NCBI GenBank assembly: GCA_964513675.1
Contig: CAZEOD010000002.1
Coordinates: forward strand, 35,085 to 99,084
DNA from: CALFVT01 sp964513675
GTDB lineage: Bacteria; Pseudomonadota; Alphaproteobacteria; Caulobacterales; Maricaulaceae
Length of the DNA: 64,000 nt
Direction of reading: 5' to 3'
Numbering within the stretch: the first letter of the stretch is position 1; each line of letters begins with the position of its first letter. Below are positions 26,028 through 33,590 of this stretch, one piece after another. Under the pieces are notes generated by a model, which made no database searches, was not told the origin of the DNA, and saw nothing but the letters and a program-made list of their open reading frames with translations. A program made the translations under genes and the position numbers.

Positions 26028-27121
26028 GTAAAGACATCACATGCCTTGCACTCCCGCCCGATCTTTTGGGGCCATGGGCTTATCGGCGCAGCGGCGGCGC
26101 GGCGGCCTGGGCCAAAACCGAGGCGGAAAAACATGCGTTATCTGGCAGTTTATCTGGCGCGGATGATCTGATTTTAATTTTAGCGGGCGAAAATATTCGC
26201 CGCTTCTCTCTTGATTTGCCGGGGCTGCGCGGGAAAGAGCTACGGGCCGCTACCGCGTTTGAACTTGAAGATCATATGGGCGGGGCGCTGTCAGATGAGC
26301 TTATTTGTTATGACCGCAAGAAAAGCGGCGATGTCGCGCTTATCTCCGACGCGCTACGCGGCCAACTCGCGCAAATTCTCAGTCAGTATAATTTAAATCC
26401 GTCACAAATCTTGATTGATTATGATTTACTCGGCGACGGCCAAAATGTGAAAATCGGGGACCGCCTCTTGCAAGGCGGCGCAAATGGCTTTGTTATAAAT
26501 ACGGCTTGGGCCGATTTAATACCCAATGCGCCGGCCTTTGAAACGCTTACGCCGGATGCTCTATTGGCGCAATTTGAGGCGCGGGCCGCTGATAATAGCG
26601 CGCTTGATTTACGCGCAGGCTTGGGGCTGAAAACCGCGCAAAATATGCGCTGGCAAAGAGGCGCGAAATTGGCGGCGCTGGCGGCGGGTATTATTATATT
26701 ACCTATTATGCTGGATCATTTCGCTGAGGCGCGCGCGTGGCAAAAACAAGCCCAAGCGGATAGCCGCGCCGCCGCTGCGCTTTATGAGCAAGCCGCAGGG
26801 GAGCCAACAGATGACGCGGCGCGGGCTCTGTCTCAACGCCTCAAAGCGGGACAATCCGCCGCCGGATTTTTGGATCTATCTGCGGCGCTCTTCACGGCAA
26901 GCGAAACTGTTGAGGGCGTTGAAATTGATAGCCTGCGATATGATGCACGGCAAAATGCCTTGCAACTGACACTCCGCTATCCAAATTTTGAATCCGGCGC
27001 AGCCTTAGAGCAAGCCGTTCGCCAAAGCGGCGGGGATCTTGTTGTCGGCGGCATTAGAGAACGCGGCGAGAGTTTAATTGGTGAAGCGAGCTTGACCTTA
27101 ACCCGCGGAGCGCGAAAATGA
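26024..27121 (+). CDS. gspL: Type II secretion protein GspL (T2SS-2)
   Basis: A 365-residue GspL. The cytoplasmic actin-like domain spans roughly residues 1-205 (ILAGENIRRFSLDLPGLRGK early, then LRAATAFELEDHM, the typical GspL 'A..F.LE' segment). One membrane helix lies near residues 213-230 (KLAALAAGIIILPIML). A periplasmic coiled segment and ferredoxin-like domain follow (VEIDSLRYDARQNALQLTLR). It recruits GspE to the inner membrane. Start ATG within an ATGA overlap with gspK; stop overlaps gspM by four bases. Confidence 0.88.
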   Translation: MSKDITCLALPPDLLGPWAYRRSGGAAAWAKTEAEKHALSGSLSGADDLILILAGENIRRFSLDLPGLRGKELRAATAFELEDHMGGALSDELICYDRKKSGDVALISDALRGQLAQILSQYNLNPSQILIDYDLLGDGQNVKIGDRLLQGGANGFVINTAWADLIPNAPAFETLTPDALLAQFEARAADNSALDLRAGLGLKTAQNMRWQRGAKLAALAAGIIILPIMLDHFAEARAWQKQAQADSRAAAALYEQAAGEPTDDAARALSQRLKAGQSAAGFLDLSAALFTASETVEGVEIDSLRYDARQNALQLTLRYPNFESGAALEQAVRQSGGDLVVGGIRERGESLIGEASLTLTRGARK

Positions 27122-27588
27122 TGACCCGCTTTAACATGCTGACCTTGCGCGAGAAAATCATGGTTATGGTGATGATCGGCTTGATCGCGCTGTTTATTAT
27201 CGGGCAGTTTATTTTAGCCCCGCTAATGCGCTTTCACAGCAATGCCGCGCAAGCCCAGCAAAAAGCGCAAAATGACCGGGCCTTTATTGAGCAAAACATA
27301 GGCCGCCTTAATATAGCCGCTGCATCCCAAGGCCGCGAGATTTTCTCGCGTACAGCCCTGCTTGATATGTCGCGGCAAGCGGGTATCGAGCGCGTTAGCC
27401 GCATACAGCCTCAACCCAATGGCGATATTAAAGTTTGGATGGATGACGTCGCAAGCCAGCAGGTTTTCACCTTTTTGCAAAATATTGACAGCCGCTATGA
27501 AACCCGCGTGACGGCGGCGCAAATGACGCGCCAAGATACGGGGTTTGTCTCTGTGCAGATTAGCTTCTCGCTTCGGACTGGCCCATAA
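27118..27588 (+). CDS. gspM: Type II secretion protein GspM (T2SS-2)
   Basis: A 156-residue bitopic protein with one N-terminal membrane helix (IMVMVMIGLIALFIIGQF) and a periplasmic helix plus small alpha/beta domain (RVSRIQPQPNGDIKVWMDDV, then VFTFLQNIDSRYETRVTAA). These latter motifs are typical of GspM. The start ATGATG overlaps gspL by four bases and gspN begins one base after its stop. Confidence 0.87.
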   Translation: MMTRFNMLTLREKIMVMVMIGLIALFIIGQFILAPLMRFHSNAAQAQQKAQNDRAFIEQNIGRLNIAAASQGREIFSRTALLDMSRQAGIERVSRIQPQPNGDIKVWMDDVASQQVFTFLQNIDSRYETRVTAAQMTRQDTGFVSVQISFSLRTGP

Positions 27589-27589
27589 G

Positions 27590-28366
27590 ATGCGCCGCTT
27601 TATGGCTCTTGGCTTGATATGGGTCTGGCTTTGCGCGGCGGCTGTGGTGCCCGCGCGCTGGGCGGCGGCGCTTTTACCTGATAGCGCTAAAGCTCATATC
27701 ATCCCCGACTCCGTCAGCGGAAGCATATGGCAGGGGCAGGCTAAAGTCTTACCGCCGAAAACCACATGGCCGATAGAGGCCATTTATAAAATAAACCCGC
27801 TCTCTGCCCTTATAGCGCGCCCCTATGCTAAAACCCAGCTTAGCGGCTACGGATTTAGAGCAGGAGGGCTCTTTGGGGTTTGGGGGTCAAGCCGGATGAA
27901 GCTGAAAGAGGTTACGGCTGATTTTCAAATATCGCAGCTGCCGATTAGTGATCCTCGCTTTTCGGGCCTCTCGGGGCAAATTTTTCTGACATTTGATGAT
28001 TTAAATATCAAAAACGGCTGCCAATCCGCCGCCGGTCAAGCGCGGTCAGATATTTTAACGGCTAATGAGCAAAGCTGGCAATGGACTGGGCCTATTTTAT
28101 CAGGCCCGATTTCCTGCGACGGCGAGGCGGTCTTGGCGGCTCTCCGGGGCCGTAATAATGATTATGATGTCGCGCTTGATCTTCGTCTTTATGCAGATGG
28201 CGTTTACGGCGTTGATGTGACGCTCACGCCGATAGGCTCCGATAAGGGGCGCGGAGCAGATGGTTTTGGCTTTGTCTTGGGCTTGCTTGGGTTTGAAGAA
28301 AATCCTGACGGGAGTGCGCAGCTCAGAGAGAAGGGGAATATTTTTCAAGGACAGAGATATGAGTGA
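27590..28366 (+). CDS. gspN: Type II secretion protein GspN (T2SS-2)
   Basis: About 258 residues from the ATG at 27590; an in-frame GTG/TTG at 27545 would overlap gspM. An N-terminal membrane helix (LGLIWVWLCAAAVVPARWA) is followed by a periplasmic domain with VSGSIWQGQAKVLP, the 'SG(S/T)xWxG' segment typical of GspN. A later stretch with two cysteines (NGCQSAAG, GPISCDGEA) also matches family layout. GspN is an accessory protein found in only some T2SS operons; its exact role is not settled. No counterpart exists in T2SS-1. Confidence 0.88.
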   Translation: MRRFMALGLIWVWLCAAAVVPARWAAALLPDSAKAHIIPDSVSGSIWQGQAKVLPPKTTWPIEAIYKINPLSALIARPYAKTQLSGYGFRAGGLFGVWGSSRMKLKEVTADFQISQLPISDPRFSGLSGQIFLTFDDLNIKNGCQSAAGQARSDILTANEQSWQWTGPILSGPISCDGEAVLAALRGRNNDYDVALDLRLYADGVYGVDVTLTPIGSDKGRGADGFGFVLGLLGFEENPDGSAQLREKGNIFQGQRYE

Positions 28367-28877
28367 AGATAAAAAATTAAAAATATCATACGCTCAGATC
28401 GCGGCGAGGGCGCTGGCCGCTATAGCCGCAGGGAGCGCATTGGCCAGTTGTCAGTCCCTCGCAGATGCCCCAGAGCGGCTGCCCAATAAAACGGCGGCCG
28501 CGCTGCAACCCGCCAGCCAAGGCCTTGCTCCGCGTGAGTTAAACCGCGGCGAATGTGGTTTATTTATCTGGGCCGGAGACGCGCGAACATTTATTCTTTT
28601 CACGCAAAATGGGCAAAGCGCTGTTCTCGCGAAAGACAGTCAAGAGATGGCCTTAAAAGCGGAGCCGCCTCGCGTTAGCGGTGATCTTTACGGGCAAATT
28701 CCGGTGCAAAATTTTACAGATGCTGAGGGCCGCACCTATGCTTTGTCCTTAGCGGGAGAAGAAAATATTGACGGCGGGATTCGCTACTCATCCGGAACAT
28801 GGCGCTATAAAGATAGCGCCGGATGGGATGTTCTCACGCCCGTTTACGGCCTGTCGACCTGCCAGCCTCTCTCCTAA
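28359..28877 (+). CDS. Small lipoprotein at the end of the T2SS-2 operon, family not recognised
   Basis: A 172-residue protein, ATG at 28359 overlapping the gspN stop; an earlier in-frame start at 28260 would run deep inside gspN. A lipobox LASC (Cys31) follows a hydrophobic segment, so it is predicted to be lipid-anchored. The mature part has a Pro/Ala-rich stretch, then a compact domain with three further cysteines in total counting GECGLF and STCQPL. Motifs include CGLFIWAGDARTFILFTQNG and SSGTWRYKDSAGWDVLTPVYG. Translational coupling to gspN suggests a T2SS job, for instance a pilotin for the non-lipidated GspD of this system. That is inference; no pilotin sequence signature is recognised. 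Confidence 0.68.
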   Translation: MSEDKKLKISYAQIAARALAAIAAGSALASCQSLADAPERLPNKTAAALQPASQGLAPRELNRGECGLFIWAGDARTFILFTQNGQSAVLAKDSQEMALKAEPPRVSGDLYGQIPVQNFTDAEGRTYALSLAGEENIDGGIRYSSGTWRYKDSAGWDVLTPVYGLSTCQPLS

Positions 28878-29010
28878 AACATAAGGCCAATGGGCCTAAA
28901 GCCGTTCTAATATAGACGCGGCATATGCGTTAAGATTTCAGTCATATCTTCCTTCATCTAGCGTTCAGCTAACAGGCCTTATAGTCATAATCATAGGGTA
29001 GGGAGTGAAG

Positions 29011-29089
29011 ATACGTGCTTAATATGCTCGCCCTGCATAGAGCACGTAAGCCCATCCAGATCCGGGGGGACTGGATGGGCTCGTTTTTT
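29011..29089 (+). ncRNA. Candidate small RNA 1 (two hairpins, second is a terminator)
   Basis: ACGTGCT (29013-29019) pairs with AGCACGT (29041-29047), with an inner stem TATGC/GCATA (29023-29027, 29035-29039). An 11-bp terminator stem follows directly. No open reading frame with a ribosome site lies here. It starts more than 130 bases after the last T2SS-2 gene. A -10-like CATAAT at 28986-28991 would start a transcript near 28998, but the -35 region is weak. It could instead be only the operon's 3' end. Confidence 0.45.
29049..29089 (+). terminator. Strong rho-independent terminator
   Basis: AGCCCATCCAG (29049-29059) pairs perfectly with CTGGATGGGCT (29071-29081) around a G-rich 11-base loop. 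It is followed by CG and six T. It ends candidate RNA 1 or the T2SS-2 operon. Confidence 0.85.
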
Positions 29090-29104
29090 CTGGCTGTCTT
29101 TTTT

Positions 29105-29121
29105 TGACATATATGATGTCA
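29105..29121. repeat. Perfect dyad TGACAT-N5-ATGTCA between the two RNA candidates
   Basis: A six-base inverted repeat with a five-base spacer, overlapping a TTGACA-like hexamer (29104-29109). It sits just ahead of candidate RNA 2 and has the form of a regulator operator. No factor can be named. Confidence 0.45.
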
Positions 29122-29201
29122 TAAAGGCGGCTTAGCGAAATGTGGGAGGCCGCAAAACGGTCGTAGCCCGCTCGGCATTTGGGGTGCCGAGCGGGTTTTT
29201 T
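29122..29201 (+). ncRNA. Candidate small RNA 2 (hairpin plus terminator)
   Basis: GCGGC (29127-29131) pairs with GCCGC (29149-29153), then a short linker leads to an 11-bp terminator stem at 29167-29195. The layout repeats that of candidate RNA 1 just upstream. There is no credible reading frame. The promoter is unclear. Confidence 0.4.
29167..29201 (+). terminator. Strong rho-independent terminator
   Basis: CCCGCTCGGCA (29167-29177) pairs perfectly with TGCCGAGCGGG (29185-29195) around a seven-base loop, followed by six T. Orientation is plus; it is not well placed as a recF terminator because no T-run follows on the minus strand. Confidence 0.85.
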
Positions 29202-29210
29202 CGTTTAAAT

Positions 29211-30329
29211 TTAATCTTGGCGATGTAACGCGTGATCTTTGACTTCAAAGATTTGGGCACGCCCGGCAAAGGCTTCAAATAAACTCGCATCGGTTCCTGT
29301 CATAAACAGCTGCGTGCCGAGGGCGAGTAAATGCTCAATCAAAGCGGCGCGGCGATCTCGATCTAAATGTGCGGCGACTTCATCCAATAATAAAATCGGC
29401 GATTGCTCGGCCTGCGCCCGTGCATGGGCTAAAATCAAGCTTATAAGCAGCGCTTTTTGCTCCCCTGTCGAGCAATCAGCCGCAGGCATGTTTTTATCAA
29501 CATGGGTGATTTTAAAATCAGAGCGATGCACACCGCTTAAGGTTCGGCCCGCGCGCATATCAAGCCCGCGCCCGTCCGATAAACTCTGGCAAATAAACTG
29601 GTTGATCTCGGTTTCGTCCCAGCCATTTTGGGCATGTATTTCAGCCGCGCCGTCCAGCGCAAGGCTGGCGCGGGGAAAGGCGCTATCGGGCCAATCCGAT
29701 AATTCAGCAATTAAAAGATTCACCGTTTTAGCCCGCGCCATAGCAATTTTGGCCCCATGTTCGGCCATATCCGTTTCCAGCGCGTCATACCAAAAGGCAT
29801 CATTCACGCCTTCGCTCAAAAGACGGTTTCTTTCACTGCGTAGTTTTTCATAGCGCAAACTGGCAAAGCCGTGGCTGGGCGTATGCACAAGGGTGAAGCG
29901 GTCAAGAAATTTACGGCGATCACTACTCGGCCCGACAAAGAGGCGGTCTTGCGCCGGCGTTAGCCACATCATTGTCATATAATGGGCGAGTTCTGTTCCG
30001 CTGGCGGCTTTATCATCAATGCGGATATGACGGCGGCGCGGATATTCGGGCAGTTGCCCCACGGCGAGCTTTACGGGGATATCAAGCCCGCCGAGCTGCG
30101 CGGTGACGCCCCAAGCGGGCGCTGCGGCTCCGTTATCGCGGCGGGTGACCTCATCTACTTTTGCCCGCCTCAAGCCGCGCCCTGGCGAGAGGAAGGATAT
30201 CGCTTCTAAAAGATTTGTTTTACCTGCGCCGTTAGCTCCGAATAAAACAACGGGGGCCGCCGTCAGCGGGGCATCCAGATGTTTATAAGACCGAAAGTCT
30301 ATCAGGCGGAGCTTTTCGATATAGCGCAT
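29211..30329 (-). CDS. recF: DNA replication and repair protein RecF
   Basis: A 372-residue SMC-like ATPase of the RecFOR pathway, which helps load RecA at single-strand gaps. Walker A FGANGAGKTNLLEAISF is near residues 32-48, followed by LSPGRGLRRA, a RecF hallmark. The family's signature and Walker B regions are CSTGEQKALLISLILAHARA and SPILLLDEVAAHLD. It starts MRYIEKLRLIDFRSYKHLD, the typical RecF opening. It lies 21 bases after dnaN in the order dnaA-dnaN-recF and is probably co-transcribed with dnaN. Confidence 0.96.
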   Translation of the reverse strand: MRYIEKLRLIDFRSYKHLDAPLTAAPVVLFGANGAGKTNLLEAISFLSPGRGLRRAKVDEVTRRDNGAAAPAWGVTAQLGGLDIPVKLAVGQLPEYPRRRHIRIDDKAASGTELAHYMTMMWLTPAQDRLFVGPSSDRRKFLDRFTLVHTPSHGFASLRYEKLRSERNRLLSEGVNDAFWYDALETDMAEHGAKIAMARAKTVNLLIAELSDWPDSAFPRASLALDGAAEIHAQNGWDETEINQFICQSLSDGRGLDMRAGRTLSGVHRSDFKITHVDKNMPAADCSTGEQKALLISLILAHARAQAEQSPILLLDEVAAHLDRDRRAALIEHLLALGTQLFMTGTDASLFEAFAGRAQIFEVKDHALHRQD

Positions 30330-30350
30330 AGCTGCGCGGCCAAAGCCGAA

Positions 30351-31454
30351 TTAAACGCGCAGCGGCATCAACACAAACAGCGTCGCCGGGTCATCTGTAT
30401 CTTTAACTAAGGCCGGCGATGCAGGCCCATCTAGAAATAATGTCGCGTCACGCCCGCCAATTTGACCCGTGACATCGAGCAAATATTTCGCGTTAAAGCC
30501 AATCTCAAGCGGCTCAGCGCTATAATCGACCATGAGCTGCTCATGGGCATTTCCGTGCTCGGGATTATTTACCGCTAATTCGAGTGTATCTTGTGTCAGG
30601 CTTAATTTCACGCTGCGTGATTTTTCAGCCGAGATTGTAGCAACGCGGTCAACGGCGCTGGCGAACACTTTATTATCTATCACAAGCTCTTTTTCATTGG
30701 TCTTGGGAATAACGCGCTCATAATCAGGGAACGTGCCGTCGATCAGTTTAGAGGTCAAAACCGCGCTGCCGTAATGGAACTGGATTTTAGCATCTGAAAC
30801 GGCGAGGCTGACATTACTGTCTCCGCCGTCAATTAAGCGGCGAATTTCAGCCACTGTTTTACGCGGAATAATTACGCCGGGCAGGCCGCTGGCGCCATTG
30901 GGTAAATCAAGCTCGGCCAGCGCAAGGCGGTGTCCATCTGTTGCCACAGCGCGCAGCGCGCCGTCATGGGCATGGACATAAATACCGTTCAGATAATAGC
31001 GGGTCTCTTCTGTGCTGATGGCGAATTTTGTTTTATCAATCAGGCGGGATAGCTCCGCTGCGGATAGGACAAAATTATGCGTAAATCCATCAGCCGTCAT
31101 TTTTGGGAAATCCCCTGACGGCAGGAGCGGCAGCGTAAAATGAGACCGGCCAGCATCAACATTTAGGCGTTGATCGTCCCCGATTTTCAAAGAAATCTGC
31201 GCTCCATCCGGTAATTTACGGACAATATCATATAAAAGATGGGCCGGAGCCGTCACAGTTCCCGCCTGCTCAACCATGGCCGGTGCGCGTTCTTGGACTT
31301 CGATATCCAAATCAGTCGCGACAAAGGTAAGCGTATCGCCTTCGGCCTGAAGCATCACATTTGACAATATCGGAATTGTCGTTCGCCGCTCGACAACATT
31401 TTGCACATGGCCAAGGGCTTTGATTAAATCACTGCGTTCTATCGAAATTTTCAT
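30351..31454 (-). CDS. dnaN: DNA polymerase III beta clamp DnaN
   Basis: A 367-residue sliding clamp with three repeated clamp domains; two copies ring the DNA and tether the polymerase. It starts MKISIERSDLIKALGHVQNVVERRTTIPILSN in outline, the usual DnaN start. Other hallmarks are RYYLNGIYVHAHDGALRAVATDGHRLA, PRKTVAEIRRLI and a C-terminus SPALVKD...LFVLMPLRV, close to the canonical 'PMRL' ending that forms part of the protein-binding pocket. It is 91 bases downstream of dnaA on the same strand. Confidence 0.97.
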   Translation of the reverse strand: MKISIERSDLIKALGHVQNVVERRTTIPILSNVMLQAEGDTLTFVATDLDIEVQERAPAMVEQAGTVTAPAHLLYDIVRKLPDGAQISLKIGDDQRLNVDAGRSHFTLPLLPSGDFPKMTADGFTHNFVLSAAELSRLIDKTKFAISTEETRYYLNGIYVHAHDGALRAVATDGHRLALAELDLPNGASGLPGVIIPRKTVAEIRRLIDGGDSNVSLAVSDAKIQFHYGSAVLTSKLIDGTFPDYERVIPKTNEKELVIDNKVFASAVDRVATISAEKSRSVKLSLTQDTLELAVNNPEHGNAHEQLMVDYSAEPLEIGFNAKYLLDVTGQIGGRDATLFLDGPASPALVKDTDDPATLFVLMPLRV

Positions 31455-31545
31455 AGCGTATCGTCAATCATTCTTAAATCCCTCCAAGAGTCTACCCTAT
31501 AGATGCTCTGGCATAGAGTATAACTTAACGAAATTTGGTCAGCGC

Positions 31546-33195
31546 TCAAGGTAAATGATGACGCGGCTCTGTGCTTTTGCGCCAATAAAGCGGTTCAATA
31601 TGATCCGGCTTGAGGATATGCTCGATTTGCTTAATCCGCGCATCCAAATCAGGATCTTGCGCGCGAAGTTCAGCAATTCGTTTCACGGCATGTAGAACGG
31701 TTGTATGATCGCGGCCGCCAAATTTACGGCCAATTTCAGGCAAGGACTTACGGGTCAGAGACTTGCAAAGGCTCATCGCGACTTGGCGCGGGCGGGCTAC
31801 AATCTGCGCGCGTCTCTTCGACACCATATCATTTAAATCGAGACTAAATTCTTCGCAAACAACGCGCTGAATACGGTCCATTGTCAGGCGGAGGCTCTCA
31901 TTAAACCGTGTATCTGCGAGCGAGCTTTCAACAAGCTCGATCGTGATAGCAACCTCCGTCATATCGGCGCGGGCGACAATGCGGTTAAACTCACCTTCAA
32001 GATCACGCGGGGTGCCTTTGACGCGGGCGGCCAGACATTCACGGACGATTCGCGGAAAGGCGGGCATGGGCTGCCCGAGCTCATGGCGATCAGCAATAAA
32101 GCCGTCAACAATGCGCAGGCGTAAATTATAATCAACATCTTCAATGCCGCAGACAAGACCGCTGCGCAAATAAGACTTCAGGCGCGGGGAGGCTTTCTCA
32201 AGCTCATCTGGGTGACGATCCATCGCCATGATAACCTGTGTCTCGCGGGAGATCATCTCGATCAAGGTTTGTAAAAGCTCGTCATGAGAGGCGGGCTTGC
32301 TGACAATGAAATGGGCATCGTCAATAATCAAAGCGTCGACATTACGAAGCGCTGCTTTAAATTGCTCAATCGCGGTTCGGCTTCCTTCTTTGCCGCGCAA
32401 AGAGCCGACGAAATCACACACAAATTGCTCAGCGGAGATAAAATTGACGCGCGACATCTCATCGAGCTGTTCCACTTTATTTTTAAGGGCAAAGAGCAAA
32501 TGGGTCTTGCCTGAGCCGTTTTTGCCATAAATCACAATCGGGTTATACATCACCCGCTCTTGATGGGTGACTTGCTGGAGGGCGCTACAGGCGAATTGAT
32601 TGGCAGGGCCCGTGACGAAATTATCAAATGAATAGCGCTGTCCCGTTTGCGCTCTTTCGGCCGCTGATAGGCCAGACCGGCGGGCTTCTCCTGCTAGCAA
32701 AGGCGAGGGCGACAGGGCCATAGTCTCTGTATGGACACAAGTTTGATGCGCGCCGTCATTATAAGATCTATCTTTGTGATGAGCGTTCGGCCGCATTTTT
32801 TCTTCCACGCTACGCTTACGTGATGACGGCGGGCGGATCGGCGCGCGCGGCGTCTCTTGCTTTTGAATAGGGCCGGCTAATTTGACTTTACGGGGCGGCG
32901 CGACTTCATCATGTTTTAGCCACAACCGGCATAATGTATCAAAATAATCAGAGCGGATTTTAGAGGCGATAAAACGTGTTGGGGCCGTTAAAACGACCTC
33001 CCGTTCATTGGCGTCGGCCACAGAAAGCTGCGCTGTCCATGAGCGGTGCACATTAGCGCCAATCGCGTAGGACAGGTCGGATTGTACTTTTTTCCATGTT
33101 GCAATCGCGCTCGTGAGGGGCGGCTCCCCTGTATAGAGATCAGGAGTCTTGGTTTCAACATTTGCACCGATTGACTTGGTATCTACCACGTTCAA
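31546..33195 (-). CDS. dnaA: Chromosomal replication initiator DnaA, divergent AAA+ domain
   Basis: A 549-residue DnaA with an extended domain I/II. The AAA+ domain has Walker A YGKNGSGKTHLL and Walker B ALIIDDAHFI. Sensor II is in KGTPRDLEGEF. Domain IV has ARPRQVAMSLCKSL and GGRDHTTVLHAVKRI, the DnaA-box reading helix. The place between rpsT and dnaN confirms identity. Odd points: in RLKSYLRSGLVCGI, Tyr342 stands where the box VII arginine finger (Arg285 of E. coli, RLKSRFGWGL) is expected, and the sensor I region reads AMDRHPDEL. DNA binding looks normal while ATP-dependent oligomerisation may work differently (inference). There is no second dnaA in the window. Confidence 0.95.
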   Translation of the reverse strand: MNVVDTKSIGANVETKTPDLYTGEPPLTSAIATWKKVQSDLSYAIGANVHRSWTAQLSVADANEREVVLTAPTRFIASKIRSDYFDTLCRLWLKHDEVAPPRKVKLAGPIQKQETPRAPIRPPSSRKRSVEEKMRPNAHHKDRSYNDGAHQTCVHTETMALSPSPLLAGEARRSGLSAAERAQTGQRYSFDNFVTGPANQFACSALQQVTHQERVMYNPIVIYGKNGSGKTHLLFALKNKVEQLDEMSRVNFISAEQFVCDFVGSLRGKEGSRTAIEQFKAALRNVDALIIDDAHFIVSKPASHDELLQTLIEMISRETQVIMAMDRHPDELEKASPRLKSYLRSGLVCGIEDVDYNLRLRIVDGFIADRHELGQPMPAFPRIVRECLAARVKGTPRDLEGEFNRIVARADMTEVAITIELVESSLADTRFNESLRLTMDRIQRVVCEEFSLDLNDMVSKRRAQIVARPRQVAMSLCKSLTRKSLPEIGRKFGGRDHTTVLHAVKRIAELRAQDPDLDARIKQIEHILKPDHIEPLYWRKSTEPRHHLP

Positions 33196-33479
33196 AACTC
33201 CAAGTGGAATTGCTTGGCTAATAGTCTAAGCCATTGTATATCCATAATAATTTTAGGGCACTCAAGGCCAAAATGCAGTATTTTGTCTTGTTATCCTGCG
33301 GGTGCGTGTCAGGTTTCCCCCCCTGCTCGCAGACATCTTAAAGCAGATGACTCGCGAGGCCGTCAACGACGAAAACAGGTAAAAAAGCGACTCTTTGCGC
33401 TTGACTCAAAAAAACCTAAGAGTCGCAATATTTTAGCTCTGAGTTTTTTTTATGAAATTTTTAACGGTAGAAATAGGGC

Positions 33480-33499
33480 TATTTTTGCGCGCAAAAATA
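33480..33499. repeat. Perfect 20-base palindrome upstream of dnaA
   Basis: The half-site TATTTTTGCG is followed immediately by its exact complement. The dyad sits about 285 bases before the dnaA start. It could be an operator or a cruciform-prone element. Confidence 0.75.
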
Positions 33500-33537
33500 T
33501 ACCCGAAAAACAGGCGGAGTCTGGTCAAAATTTTCAC

Positions 33538-33564
33538 ATAAAAAAACCGGCCCTTAAAGCCGGT
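33538..33564 (-). terminator. Rho-independent terminator of rpsT
   Basis: On the minus strand the stem GACCGGC...GCCGGT is followed by a run of T (A-run at 33541-33546 on plus). It lies 27 bases after the rpsT stop. Confidence 0.82.
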
Positions 33565-33590
33565 CAATTCTTGCGTGCATCTAAGCGGGT

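Larger units (their letters stand above)
33196..33590. other. dnaA upstream region with palindromes; possible regulatory or origin element
   Basis: No convincing gene lies here. It holds an inverted repeat GCGACTCTT/AAGAGTCGC (33387-33395, 33418-33426), an AT-rich stretch around 33427-33480, a perfect 20-base palindrome at 33480-33499 and the rpsT terminator at 33538-33564. No perfect DnaA box (TTATCCACA) is present. It probably holds the dnaA promoter; an origin is possible but not supported by boxes. Confidence 0.5.

Noticed and set aside
28878..29210. SRP (4.5S) RNA, 6S RNA or tRNA in the T2SS-2/recF gap
   Set aside because: The conserved GGAAGCAGCC of SRP RNA, a tRNA T-loop and a 6S-like long bubble helix are all absent.
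33196..33590. Origin of replication upstream of dnaA
   Set aside because: Palindromes and AT-rich DNA are present but no perfect DnaA box was found, and alphaproteobacterial origins often lie near hemE instead. Kept only as a regulatory region.
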